Positions 27,705 through 36,339 of a DNA stretch of 64,000 bases are shown one piece after another (position 1 is the stretch's first letter; each line of letters starts with the position of its first letter). The position numbers and the translations under genes were made by a program. The notes under the pieces were generated by a model that saw nothing but the letters and a program-made list of their open reading frames with translations, did no database searches and was not told the DNA's origin. The DNA is from Glycomyces amatae (GTDB lineage Bacteria > Actinomycetota > Actinomycetes > Mycobacteriales > Micromonosporaceae), in contig NZ_JAJLQZ010000002.1 in assembly GCF_020991375.1 (NCBI RefSeq), positions 310,001 through 374,000 on the forward strand, in the 5' to 3' direction.

Positions 27705-28300
27705 CCCTAGACCAAGGCGACTACTTCGACCGGCTCTTCGAGGGCCGGCGCGTCATGGCGATCTGGCGGGGGCTGCCCGCCGACGAGACCGTGGCCCTGT
27801 CGGAGCGGCTCTGGGACGCCGGGGTGGACCTGGTCGAGGTGCCGATCGGGCAGCCGGGCCAGGAGGCGGCGCTGGCCGCCGCCGTCGAGGCGGCCGGGCC
27901 GCGCGGGCACGCCGTGGGCGCGGGCACCGTGGTGTCGCTCGGGCACGTCGAGCGCGCGGCCGCGGCGGGCGCGGCGTACACGATCGCGCCGGGCCTGAAC
28001 CCCGCGGTCCTGGAGGCCTCGCACGCCGCCGGGATGCCGCACCTGCCGGGCGTGGCGACGGCCAGCGAGGTGGGGCTGGCGCGGGAGCTGGGCTGCCGGT
28101 GGGTGAAGGTCTTCCCGGCCTCGGCGCTGGGCCCGGACTGGTTCAAGGCGATGCGCGGGCCGTTCCCGGACGTGCGGTTCGTGGCCACCGGCGGCGTCGA
28201 CCCCGACTCGGTCGGGGTCTACCTGAACGCGGGGGCCTCGGTCATCGGCATGGGGTCGGCGCTGGCCGACCCGGCGAACATCGAGAAGCTGCTGGGCTGA
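27701..28300 (+). CDS. 2-dehydro-3-deoxy-phosphogluconate/phosphogalactonate aldolase
   Basis: 199 residues, class I aldolase of the Eda family: Glu46 (VEVPI) and Schiff-base Lys136 (WVKVFPAS). It splits KDPG or KDPGal into pyruvate and glyceraldehyde-3-phosphate. The stretch VEVPIGQPGQ lacks the TLRT arginine of E. coli Eda and is closer to DgoA (VEIPLNSPQ), as is FPASALGP, so the galactonate branch is possible. GTG start overlaps the kinase stop; a terminator follows. Confidence 0.85.
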   Translation: MTLDQGDYFDRLFEGRRVMAIWRGLPADETVALSERLWDAGVDLVEVPIGQPGQEAALAAAVEAAGPRGHAVGAGTVVSLGHVERAAAAGAAYTIAPGLNPAVLEASHAAGMPHLPGVATASEVGLARELGCRWVKVFPASALGPDWFKAMRGPFPDVRFVATGGVDPDSVGVYLNAGASVIGMGSALADPANIEKLLG

Positions 28301-28306
28301 GGTCGC

Positions 28307-28338
28307 GGGCCGGGACCGCTGGGGCGGTGCGCCGGCCC
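28307..28338 (+). terminator. Terminator-like hairpin after the aldolase gene
   Basis: GGGCCGG (28307-28313) pairs with CCGGCCC (28332-28338), with ACCGC/GCGGT stacked inside around TGGG. Begins 7 bases after the stop. Confidence 0.65.
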
Positions 28339-28486
28339 GTAGACCGACACGTTCGGGTGAATTCGGGCCTCCGGGCCCGGATCGGCCCCGATTCCTGTCG
28401 TACCCCCGCGGGAGGATCGAGCGGCGCGGCAGTGTCTTCCCCTCCAGTGGCGGGTGGGGGTTGTGGACGGCCGGTGCGGTCCGGGC

Positions 28487-29002
28487 TCAGAGCTTGCCGA
28501 GGAGCGAGACGAGCGGGTAGCCGTCGAGGCGGTCGCGGCCCGAGAGCGCGGCGATCTCGAGGAGGGCGGCGCAGGCGGCGACGGTGCCGCCGAGTCCTTC
28601 GACGAGGCGCACTCCGGCGGCCATCGACTCGCCGGTGGCGATGACGTCGTCGACCAGGAGCACCCGGTCGCCCTCGCCGACCGCGTCGGCGTGCATCTCG
28701 ACGCGCACGTCGGCGTACTCGCCGCGGTAGGACTCGACCGCGGCCTCGCGCGGGAGCTTCCCGGCCTTGCGGATCGGGACGAGCGGCTTGCCGGTGCGGT
28801 CGGCCAGCGGCGCGGCCCACAGGAACCCGCGGGCGTCGAACGCGGCGATCGCGTCGTACGGGTGGGCCTCGCAGGCCTCCTGGAGGCGGTCGATCGAGGC
28901 CTTGAAGGCCTCGGGGGCGGCCAGCAGCGGGGTGATGTCGCGGAAGCCGACCCCCGGCTCGGGGAAGTCGGGGACGACGGGCACGTATTCGGTCAGGTCC
29001 AC
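28487..29002 (-). CDS. apt: Adenine phosphoribosyltransferase
   Basis: 171 residues. The PRPP-binding motif VLLVDDVIATGES and the N-terminal PDFPEPGVGFRDITPL are diagnostic. Converts adenine plus PRPP to AMP (purine salvage). GTG at 29002; TACGCT stands seven bases upstream (29015-29010), so the mRNA is probably leaderless. In most actinobacteria apt lies between secF and relA; here it sits between a sugar importer and an aldolase gene. Confidence 0.95.
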   Translation of the reverse strand: MDLTEYVPVVPDFPEPGVGFRDITPLLAAPEAFKASIDRLQEACEAHPYDAIAAFDARGFLWAAPLADRTGKPLVPIRKAGKLPREAAVESYRGEYADVRVEMHADAVGEGDRVLLVDDVIATGESMAAGVRLVEGLGGTVAACAALLEIAALSGRDRLDGYPLVSLLGKL

Positions 29003-29009
29003 AGCGGCA

Positions 29010-29015
29010 AGCGTA
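29010..29015 (-). promoter_or_regulatory. -10 box of a leaderless apt transcript
   Basis: TACGCT on the minus strand, ending seven bases before the GTG. It directly abuts the terminator of the upstream importer operon. Confidence 0.5.
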
Positions 29016-29016
29016 G

Positions 29017-29043
29017 CGGCCGCCCCCGGGGCGGGGGCGGCCG
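29017..29043 (-). terminator. Terminator hairpin of the second sugar importer operon
   Basis: CGGCCGCCCCC (29017-29027) pairs with GGGGGCGGCCG (29033-29043). It lies about 50 bases past the last importer gene and just before apt. Confidence 0.7.
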
Positions 29044-29094
29044 TCGCGGCGGGTTGTGGCGCCCCCTGCCGACCGCGGCGGGAGCGCCCGGCGG

Positions 29095-29979
29095 TCAGCC
29101 CTTGAGGCCGGTCTGGGCCACGCCCTGGACGAGGAACCGCTGGAGGAACAGGAACACGAACACCAGCGGCAGGATCGCCACGCAGGCGGCCAGGAACAGC
29201 TGCGAGAGGCTCACCGTCTGCGCGGTCAGGAACGTCGACAGCGCGACCTGCACGGTCCACGAGTCCGGGGAGCGGCCGATCACCAGCGGCCACAGGAACG
29301 CGTTCCAGGCGCCCACGAAGGTGATGACGGCGATCGCGGCCAGGAAGTTCCCGGAGTTGGGGACCACGATGCGCCAGAAGGCGCCCCAGTAGCCGAGCCC
29401 GTCGACGCGCGCGGCCTCCTCCAGCTCCCGGGGGAAGCCCAGGAAGTACTGGCGGCACAGGAACGCCACGAAGCCGTTGAAGAGCGTCGGGATGATCAGG
29501 CCCCGGAAGTCGGAGATCCACCCGAGGCTGGAGACCATCACGAAGCTCGGCACGAACGTGACCGCGCCGGGGATCATGAGCGTCGCCAGGACCAGGTAGA
29601 AGACCTTGTTCGCGTGCCGGTAGGGGATGCGGGCGAGCCCGTACCCGGCGGTGGTGCACAGCAGCAGGGTGCCGACGGTGGTCGCGACCGCCACCACCGC
29701 GGAGTTCAGCAGGCTGCGCGCCATGGGCACCGCCGGGTCGTTGAACAGGTTGGGGATGTTCTCCCAGCTCGGCGAGGAGGGGAACCACATCCAGCCGGGG
29801 GCGGTGATCTCGGCGTCGGTCGCGAGGGCGTTGCGCAAGATGAGATAGAACGGGATGAGGAAGAGCACCGCCAGGACGGACAGGACGACGAGGTTCGCCG
29901 CCCGGGCGCTCTTGGTGCCGGCGCCGGGCCGGTACCCGGCGGGGCGCTTGACGCGGGTCGCGGTCGCCATGGCGCTCAC
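29095..29979 (-). CDS. Sugar ABC importer permease (MalG type)
   Basis: 294 residues, six spans, EAA loop EAARVDGLGYWGAFWRIVVP. GTG at 29979 is chosen because it overlaps the preceding permease stop and has AAGGA six bases upstream; ATG at 29970 is a fair alternative. Last gene of the ROK-linked importer. Confidence 0.88.
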   Translation of the reverse strand: MSAMATATRVKRPAGYRPGAGTKSARAANLVVLSVLAVLFLIPFYLILRNALATDAEITAPGWMWFPSSPSWENIPNLFNDPAVPMARSLLNSAVVAVATTVGTLLLCTTAGYGLARIPYRHANKVFYLVLATLMIPGAVTFVPSFVMVSSLGWISDFRGLIIPTLFNGFVAFLCRQYFLGFPRELEEAARVDGLGYWGAFWRIVVPNSGNFLAAIAVITFVGAWNAFLWPLVIGRSPDSWTVQVALSTFLTAQTVSLSQLFLAACVAILPLVFVFLFLQRFLVQGVAQTGLKG

Positions 29980-30947
29980 CGACCTTCCTTGTTGCCGAAG
30001 CCGAGGAACCTGCCCTGGAGGAGGGTCACGATCGCGATGATCAGGGCCAGGATGAGGGCCCCGGCGGAGCCGCGGCCGAGGTCCTGCTGCGTGCCCAGGG
30101 CCGTGTAGTAGAGGTAGACCAGCGGCGGCCTGGCGTAGGCCTGGTTCCCGATGAGGTTGATGAACTCGTCGAAGGCCTGGTAGGCCGCGATGAGGATGAG
30201 CATGAGCACCGCCACGGAGGTGGCGCGCAGCTGGGGCAGCGTGATGTGCCAGAACGTCTGCCGCCCGGGCTTCGCGCCGTCCACGTAGGCGGCCTCGTAG
30301 AGGTGCTCGGGGATCTGCTGGAGCGCGGCGATGAACAGGATCATGTAGAAGCCGCACTGGATCCACAGGCGCAGGGACACGATGACCAGCCAGTACCAGG
30401 GCGGGTCGGGGTTGAACAGCCACGCGACGTCCTCGACGCCGAACAGGTCGAGGACCGAGTTCGCCAGCCCGTAGCGCACGCCGTTGAAGATCGACATCTT
30501 CCACACCAGCGAGGCGACCACGTAGGAGCAGGCGAAGGGCAGGAAGAACACCGAGCGGAAGAAGGCGCGCATGAAGCGGACCTTGTTCAGCATGAGCGCC
30601 AGGCCGAGCGAGCACGCGAAGGTGAGCGGGACGATGAGCGCGGCGAACACCGAGAAGGTGATCAGGCTGTCCTGGAAGGCCCGGTCGGTGAGCATGTCGG
30701 CGTAGTTGCCGAAGCCCACGAAGTCCTCGGGCAGCGGCGTGACGGTGTTGGTCGCGTCGAAGAACGAGAGGTACGCGCTCCAGAGGACCGGGACGAGGGT
30801 GAAGACCGCGAGTCCGGCCAGGAACGGGCCGACGAAGCCCCAGAAGGCGAGGGAGGTGCGCAGGCGGCCCGGGCGGCGGGACCGGGGACGTCGGTCCCCG
30901 GTGCCCGCGCTGCCGGGGTCCGCGGCGGGTGGTGCCGAGACTGCCAC
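29976..30947 (-). CDS. Sugar ABC importer permease (MalF/UgpA type)
   Basis: 323 residues. A 30-residue Pro/Arg-rich head, six spans and EAA loop EAAYVDGAKPGRQTFWHITLP. GTG start 10 bases after the binding-protein stop. Again no ATPase gene in the cluster. Confidence 0.9.
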   Translation of the reverse strand: MAVSAPPAADPGSAGTGDRRPRSRRPGRLRTSLAFWGFVGPFLAGLAVFTLVPVLWSAYLSFFDATNTVTPLPEDFVGFGNYADMLTDRAFQDSLITFSVFAALIVPLTFACSLGLALMLNKVRFMRAFFRSVFFLPFACSYVVASLVWKMSIFNGVRYGLANSVLDLFGVEDVAWLFNPDPPWYWLVIVSLRLWIQCGFYMILFIAALQQIPEHLYEAAYVDGAKPGRQTFWHITLPQLRATSVAVLMLILIAAYQAFDEFINLIGNQAYARPPLVYLYYTALGTQQDLGRGSAGALILALIIAIVTLLQGRFLGFGNKEGR

Positions 30948-30957
30948 GGTGCCGCGC

Positions 30958-32250
30958 CTAGCCGAAGATGCCGTCGAGTTCGCCCTGGATGGTCGCCACG
31001 GCGTTGTCGAACTCGGCGGAGGGGTCGTTGCCCTCGAGCACGATGTTGGTCATCATGTCGTCGACGGCGGTCTCCATGGTGGGCGTCCAGTTGGGGTTCT
31101 CGGCCCAGCCGTACTCCTCGGAGATGCGCACGGCCTCGGCGGCGGGACCGGTCTGGAGCTGCTCGGCGCCGCCGCGCATGGACAGGCGCGGGGGGATGTG
31201 GAAGCCGTAGGAGAGGTTCCAGTCGAGGATGAACTCCTCGTGGTCGACCCACAGCCACTTGACGAACGCCTTGGCCTCGTCCACGTTGGCCGAGGCGGCG
31301 TTGACGAAGGTGTCCCAGCCGCCGTTGAACACGGTGGGGGTGCCGGTGCCGAAGGCGGGGAAGGGGATGACGGCGATGTCGTCGCCGTGGGCCTCGGCGA
31401 TCTGCGGGAGGGCCCACAGGCCGCACCACTGGATCGCGCACAGCTCCTGGATGATCGAGGAGGGGTCCCAGGCCTCGGTGGGCGCGCCGACCAGGAGCGA
31501 GGAGGAGTCGTGGAGCTCCTTGACCTGGAGGGCGCCGGCGATGACGGTGTCCTTGTCGAAGCCGATCCGGTTGTCCTCGGTGAGGAGGGTCTGGCCGGCG
31601 GAGAAGACGATGGGCTGGAACAGCTTGGTGGCCGAGTCGTCGTTGCCGAGGAAGAGCCCCTTGACGTCGCCGGTGGTGAGGTCGGCGGCGGCGGCCATGA
31701 GCTCGTCGAAGGTGGTCGGCGGGGTGACGCCGGCGGCGTCCAGGAGGGAGGGCCGGTAGTACAGGAACTGCGGGTCGTCGATCATGCGGACGCCGTAGAC
31801 CTTGCCGTCGATGGTGTTGCGGGCCAGATCGTCGGCGGTGTAGTCGTCGAGGACGTCGGTGAGGATGTCGTCGAGCGGGACGACCTGGCCGCTCTCGACC
31901 ATGGCGCGGTTGAGGTGGCCCTCGAAGACGTCGGGGTAGTCGCCCTCCTTCTCGGCGAGGAGGCCGGAGGAGAGGGCGGTGTCGTAGTCGCCGGGGATCC
32001 AGTTGATGCTGACGTGGGCGTCCTCGTAGGCGGCGGCGTACTTCTCGGCGGCCTGCTGGGTGCCGGCCTCGCCGTACTGGTGGTACCACTGGGAGAGGTT
32101 GACGCCGTCGCCGGAGCCGCGGCCGGTGTTGGAGCCGCAGGCGGCGAGCGCGCCGGTGCCGGCGGCGAGGCCGCCGAGGGCGAGCATGCGGCGGCGGTTC
32201 ATCGCCAGGGCGGCGAGCGGTGCGGGGCGGTGGTTGCGGAAGGCGACCAT
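30958..32250 (-). CDS. Sugar ABC importer, substrate-binding lipoprotein
   Basis: 430 residues. N-terminus has MNRRRMLALGG then the lipobox LAAC with Cys38; residues 50-430 are a family 1 solute-binding protein. The RRR suggests Tat export is possible. An internal ATG at residue 17 would still give a full signal peptide. GAGGAG precedes the chosen ATG. First gene of the operon; its promoter carries a box shared with the adjacent ROK gene. Ligand unknown; the nearby KDG kinase and aldolase make uronate-derived sugars a guess. Confidence 0.9.
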   Translation of the reverse strand: MVAFRNHRPAPLAALAMNRRRMLALGGLAAGTGALAACGSNTGRGSGDGVNLSQWYHQYGEAGTQQAAEKYAAAYEDAHVSINWIPGDYDTALSSGLLAEKEGDYPDVFEGHLNRAMVESGQVVPLDDILTDVLDDYTADDLARNTIDGKVYGVRMIDDPQFLYYRPSLLDAAGVTPPTTFDELMAAAADLTTGDVKGLFLGNDDSATKLFQPIVFSAGQTLLTEDNRIGFDKDTVIAGALQVKELHDSSSLLVGAPTEAWDPSSIIQELCAIQWCGLWALPQIAEAHGDDIAVIPFPAFGTGTPTVFNGGWDTFVNAASANVDEAKAFVKWLWVDHEEFILDWNLSYGFHIPPRLSMRGGAEQLQTGPAAEAVRISEEYGWAENPNWTPTMETAVDDMMTNIVLEGNDPSAEFDNAVATIQGELDGIFG

Positions 32251-32343
32251 GGTGGGCTCCTCGCTGCGTTGAGAGGTAAGGGATGCCCGCGCGGGCCGGG
32301 TCGGCGCCGCAGCGGGGATTCGACATGTGTCGATTCGTTTTTC

Positions 32344-32378
32344 AGTCTTGCGATCGTCCTTCACTTTGTCAATGGGTT
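32344..32378 (-). promoter_or_regulatory. Importer promoter with ROK operator-like box
   Basis: On the minus strand: TTGACA (32372-32367), 17-base spacer, AAGACT (32349-32344). The -35 is embedded in AACCCATTGACAAAG, which recurs with one change before the ROK gene. The leader is about 87 bases. Confidence 0.6.
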
Positions 32379-32539
32379 GAAGTAAGTCGATGGGTAACGA
32401 TTTCCACTCGGCCCCGTCGGGAGGGTTTTTCCTTGTGCCGCAAGTATTTTGAAGGCGCGCAGGGACCATCGCGCCCCGGCGGCGCGAACGCGTGGGGCGG
32501 GAGTGTCCGGTGTGGCGCGGTATTCGGTTGGGGACCGGT

Positions 32540-33745
32540 TCAGCGGCGGTTGCGCGAGCCGACCGTGTTGAGGCGGTTGAGGTGGCCCTCCAGGGCCAGG
32601 GCGGCGGCGCCGAGGGCGACCATGTTCCGCTCGTGCTTGTTGCGCCGCAGCCGGGCGGCCTTGAGGGGGGCCTCCATGGCGTGGGCGGGAAGGCGGCGCT
32701 CGACCTCGGGGACGAGGGCGTCGCCGAGGGCGGCGGTGACCCAGCCGTCGAGGACCACCAGGTCGGGGTTGACGAGGTTGATGAGGTTCGCGACGCCCGC
32801 GGCGAGGTACTCGGCCACGGTCTCCACGGTGCGGACCGCCGAGGCCTCGCCGGCCTCCCAGGCCGCCGCCAGGGCGGCCATCGCCTCGGTCTGCGACCCC
32901 GCCGCGGCGCGGCCGTCGAGCTGCGCCCACTGCCACAGGACGGCCGGGGCGCCCACATAGGCCTCGATGCACCCCTTGGCGCCGCAGCGGCACTGCGGGC
33001 CGGTCGGGTTGATGGTGGTGTGGCCCCACTCCCCCGCCGAGTTGGTCGCGCCCCGGTACAGCTGGCCGCCGAAGGCCAGCCCGGCGCCGACGCCGGTGCC
33101 GAGGATGAGGACCGCGAGCCGGTCGACCCCGCGGCCCTCGCCGAACCACAGCTCCCCCACGGTGATCGTCTTGAGGGGGTTGTCCAGGTAGATGGGGACT
33201 CCCAGCTGGAGGCGCTCGCCCAGGAGCCGCCGGAAGGGCACGTCGTGCCAGTTCCAGTTGGGGGCGAAGCCCGAGACGCCCCAGGCCACGTCCACCTGCC
33301 CGGGCAGGCTCACGCCCAGGCCGAGGATCGCGCGGCCGCCCAGGCGCGAGCGCACCTGGTCCAGGGCCGAGGCGATGTGCCCGATGACCTGGTCGGGCCG
33401 GTTCTCGCTCGGCTCCATGCGCTCGTCCACCCGGTCGACCACGGTCAGCGCCAGGTCGTAGACTTCCAGGTGCACGTAGGTCTCGGCCACGTCGACGCCG
33501 ATCATGACGCCGCCGCCGACGTTGGGCGCCAGCAGGGCCCGGGGCCGCCCGCCCCCCGAGTCCTCGCGGCCCACCTCCACCACCACGCCGAGCTCGATCA
33601 GGTCGGTCACCAGGTTCGAGACGGTGGCGACGCTCAGGTCGGTCTCGCGGGCGAGGATCTGCCGCGAGGTGGGCGCGTCCGCGATGAGGTGCCGGAGCAC
33701 CGCGAAGCAGTTGCGGAGGCGGATGTCGCGCGAGGTGGACTTCAT
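32540..33745 (-). CDS. ROK-family transcriptional repressor
   Basis: 401 residues. Winged HTH at about 25-60 (ILARETDLSVATVSNLVTDLI), then a sugar-kinase-like ROK domain with the zinc motif CxCGxxGCxE at 252-261 (CRCGAKGCIE). The ATG directly follows a predicted transcription start, giving a leaderless mRNA. A shared box at its own promoter and at the importer promoter suggests autoregulation and control of the importer. Confidence 0.92.
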   Translation of the reverse strand: MKSTSRDIRLRNCFAVLRHLIADAPTSRQILARETDLSVATVSNLVTDLIELGVVVEVGREDSGGGRPRALLAPNVGGGVMIGVDVAETYVHLEVYDLALTVVDRVDERMEPSENRPDQVIGHIASALDQVRSRLGGRAILGLGVSLPGQVDVAWGVSGFAPNWNWHDVPFRRLLGERLQLGVPIYLDNPLKTITVGELWFGEGRGVDRLAVLILGTGVGAGLAFGGQLYRGATNSAGEWGHTTINPTGPQCRCGAKGCIEAYVGAPAVLWQWAQLDGRAAAGSQTEAMAALAAAWEAGEASAVRTVETVAEYLAAGVANLINLVNPDLVVLDGWVTAALGDALVPEVERRLPAHAMEAPLKAARLRRNKHERNMVALGAAALALEGHLNRLNTVGSRNRR

Positions 33746-33751
33746 GGCTGC

Positions 33752-33786
33752 ATGCTACGACGCCTGTGCCCCTTTGTAAATGGGTT
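33752..33786 (-). promoter_or_regulatory. ROK gene promoter with operator-like box
   Basis: On the minus strand: TTTACA (33780-33775), 17-base spacer, TAGCAT (33757-33752), transcription starting at or next to the ATG at 33745. The -35 is part of AACCCATTTACAAAG, matching the importer box at 14 of 15 positions. Confidence 0.65.
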
Positions 33787-33927
33787 AGATGAAGGGTGTC
33801 CCGTTTTGCGGCGCTCTGACCTCGGGGCATGCGTTCTCTCCTCGCGTTCGCATGTACGCGCGTCGATGCGTCGGCCGGTTCGCGCGGTCGAGGGCGGCGC
33901 ACGGGCGCCGCGTGCTTGAATGCGGGC

Positions 33928-34434
33928 ATGGCGATCACGATCCTCCAAGGCGACATCACCCGGCAGCGCGTGGACGCGATCGTCAACGCCGCGAACTCCT
34001 CGCTCCTGGGCGGCGGCGGCGTCGACGGGGCGATCCACCGCGCGGGCGGCGGGGCGATCCTCACCGAATGCCGGGAGCTGCGCCGGAGCCGGTACGGCCG
34101 GGGCCTGCCGACCGGGCGAGCCGTGGCGACCACGGCGGGGCGCCTGGACGCGCACTGGGTGATCCACACCGTCGGCCCCGTCTACTCCCCCACCGAGGAC
34201 CGCAGCGAACTGCTGTCCTCCTGCTACCGCGAGTCCCTCCGCGTCGCCGACGCGCTCGGGGCCGCGTCCGTCGCGTTCCCGGCCGTCTCCGCCGGGGCCT
34301 ACGGCTGGCCCGCCGACTCGGCCGCGCGGATCGCCGTCGAGGCGGTGCGGGCCGCCGAGACCGATGTGGAGGACGTCCGGTTCGTGCTGTTCAACGACGA
34401 GGTCCTGGAGGCCTTCGAGCGCGCCGCGCGCTGA
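33928..34434 (+). CDS. Macro-domain protein, O-acetyl-ADP-ribose deacetylase-like
   Basis: 168 residues, a single macro domain: QGDIT, VNAAN at 19-23, [21 protein letters not shown] and [12 protein letters not shown]. MacroD-type enzymes of this sort remove ADP-ribose from proteins or deacetylate O-acetyl-ADP-ribose. ATG at 33928 is preferred; an upstream start at 33829 would add an Arg-rich non-conserved piece. Divergent from the ROK gene; the next gene follows closely. Confidence 0.9.
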   Translation: MAITILQGDITRQRVDAIVNAANSSLLGGGGVDGAIHRAGGGAILTECRELRRSRYGRGLPTGRAVATTAGRLDAHWVIHTVGPVYSPTEDRSELLSSCYRESLRVADALGAASVAFPAVSAGAYGWPADSAARIAVEAVRAAETDVEDVRFVLFNDEVLEAFERAAR

Positions 34435-34490
34435 TGTCGGAGCCGTCGGCTACGGTCGGGGGCTCCGGTACCGAACGAAGGGGTTCACTC

Positions 34491-35366
34491 TTGAAGACGC
34501 TGACCGAGGACGCGTTCGCCGCCGCCGAGCGGTATCTGGCCCTCCACGCCCGCCTCATCGACCGCGCCCGCTTCGCGAACGCCTTCCGGGGCGGCCAGGC
34601 CGGGCCGGTGCTGCACGCGGTGCGGGCCTACCAGAACCCGGACGGCGGCTTCGGCACCGCGATCGAACCGGACCTGCGCGGCGCCTCCAGCCAGCCGCAG
34701 GGCGTCGAGGTCGCGCTGTGGGCGCTGGACGCCGTGGGCGCCTTCGAGGAGGCGATCGTGCTCGGCGCCTGCGCCTGGCTGGAGGCGAACTCCACTGAGG
34801 AGGGCGGGGTGCCGTGGGTGCTGCCGAGCGTCCTCGACGACGAGCGCGGGCCCTGGTGGCAGCCGCAGGGCGAGGAGCCCCCGGCGGCGCTGAACCCGAC
34901 CGCGCCCATCGCGGGGCTCCTGCACCACCACGGCGTCAAGCACCCGTGGCTCGAGGCGGCGACCGAGTTCTGCTGGCGCGGGATCGGCGATCTGCGGGAA
35001 GTGGGCGCCTACGACGCGATGTGCGTCCTGGCGTTCCTCGAGCGTGTGCCCGACCGGGAGCGGGCCGAGGCCGAGTTCGAGCGGCTGCGCGACTCCCTCA
35101 GGGCCGCTGCGGCGATCGACCCGGAGGCCGAAGGGCACGTCCACACGCCGCTGGACCTGGCGCCGCGACCGGCCTCGATGGCCCGCGGCCTGTTCAGCGA
35201 CGAGGAGATCGACCTGCACCTGGACGCCCTGATCGAGGCGCAGCAAGAGGACGGCGGCTGGGCCCCGAACTTCACGATGTGGACGCCCGCGGTCGTCCAC
35301 GAGTGGGGAGGGTTCCTCACCAGAGCGACCCTGGAGACCTTGAGGGCCTACGGGCGCCTCGCATAG
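34491..35366 (+). CDS. Prenyltransferase/squalene-cyclase-like alpha/alpha-barrel protein, unknown function
   Basis: 291 residues from TTG, with GAAGGGG 8 bases upstream; an ATG at 34434 overlapping the macro stop is an alternative without a ribosome site. Repeats of the QW/prenyltransferase type are visible (YQNPDGGFG near 43-51 and QQEDGGWAPNF near the end), implying an (alpha/alpha)6 toroid. No DxDD or zinc site is seen, so it is probably not a cyclase. Likely co-transcribed with the macro-domain gene. Confidence 0.7.
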   Translation: MKTLTEDAFAAAERYLALHARLIDRARFANAFRGGQAGPVLHAVRAYQNPDGGFGTAIEPDLRGASSQPQGVEVALWALDAVGAFEEAIVLGACAWLEANSTEEGGVPWVLPSVLDDERGPWWQPQGEEPPAALNPTAPIAGLLHHHGVKHPWLEAATEFCWRGIGDLREVGAYDAMCVLAFLERVPDRERAEAEFERLRDSLRAAAAIDPEAEGHVHTPLDLAPRPASMARGLFSDEEIDLHLDALIEAQQEDGGWAPNFTMWTPAVVHEWGGFLTRATLETLRAYGRLA

Positions 35367-35385
35367 GCGGCGTCTCCGCGGGGAG

Positions 35386-35411
35386 CGCAATTTTTGGGCG
35401 CAAGAATTGCG
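35386..35411. promoter_or_regulatory. AT-rich inverted repeat upstream of the XRE gene
   Basis: CGCAATT (35386-35392) and AATTGCG (35405-35411) with a 12-base spacer. It lies 20 bases past the preceding stop and 100 before the XRE start. It could be an XRE operator or a weak terminator. Confidence 0.4.
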
Positions 35412-35511
35412 GACGGCGATGAACGCAAGGGTGTTCGCCGCTCGTGGTGGTTCTCGTTTCCACTGCCGACATGGGACGCTGAGTGTTCCACCAAGCTCAA
35501 TGGAGGCGCTC

Positions 35512-36339
35512 ATGGCCGTTCCCTCTGCGCTCACCAGTTGGCAGGTCGGCATCCATCTCGCCGACCGGCGCCAAGCCCTGGGACTCTCGCCGCTCAAACT
35601 CTCCCTGACCCTCGGCATCAGCGAAGGGACCGTTCGCAACTGGGAGAGGGGCGAGACGCTCCCCAGCTACGCCGAGGTGCTCGGCCTCGGCAAGGTCCTG
35701 CGCATGGGCGAGGAGATGACCGAGTTCCTGGCGGTCATCGCCCGCGACAAGAAGAGCCTCAACCTGGAGACCCATCCGCGGTACAACGCGCTGGGCCTGG
35801 CCAAGGCGGAACTCCACTACGGATCGATTTGGAAGTGGGAGCCGCTGATCTTCCCCGGGATCGCGCAGACCCGGGCCTACAACACGCAGGTCCTGCAGGT
35901 CGCCGAGGACACCACCGACCAGCAGGCCAAGTTCGGGGCGGACTTCAAGGAGCAGCGGCAGGAGGACATCAAGGACCGGACGACGCCGTACCGGATGAGC
36001 ATCATGATCGGCACCAACGCCTTCTACGACATGAAGGTCATGGAGCGCGACGACCGGCGGGAGCAGATCGAGGCGCTGCGGGAGTGGAACGCCATGCCCG
36101 ACTGGGAGATCCGGGTCATGAACCGGCCCAGCGACCTCGGCGGGCCGTTCGAGGTCTACGTGCCCGGGAAGAGCCCGACCGCGGGCCCGGCCTTCGTCTA
36201 CGCGCAGATCCAGGACCGCAGCTGGTGCATCGAGGAGTTGAAGCGGGTCGAGGGATACCATGAGCGCATCAAGAAGAACTGGACCCGCGGCGACGACTTG
36301 GAGGCTTTCCTTGAAGCAGAACGTGACCGCTTGGCGTAA
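35512..36339 (+). CDS. XRE-family regulator with DUF5753 domain
   Basis: 275 residues. HTH at about 14-60 (LSLTLGISEGTVRNWERGE), then a DUF5753 ligand-binding-type domain (WEPLIFPGIAQTRAYNTQVL). Start ATG has GGAGG seven bases upstream. Overlaps the next gene (DUF397) by 29 bases. XRE-DUF5753 plus DUF397 is the actinomycete WhiJ-like arrangement, involved in development or antibiotic control in Streptomyces. Confidence 0.9.
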   Translation: MAVPSALTSWQVGIHLADRRQALGLSPLKLSLTLGISEGTVRNWERGETLPSYAEVLGLGKVLRMGEEMTEFLAVIARDKKSLNLETHPRYNALGLAKAELHYGSIWKWEPLIFPGIAQTRAYNTQVLQVAEDTTDQQAKFGADFKEQRQEDIKDRTTPYRMSIMIGTNAFYDMKVMERDDRREQIEALREWNAMPDWEIRVMNRPSDLGGPFEVYVPGKSPTAGPAFVYAQIQDRSWCIEELKRVEGYHERIKKNWTRGDDLEAFLEAERDRLA

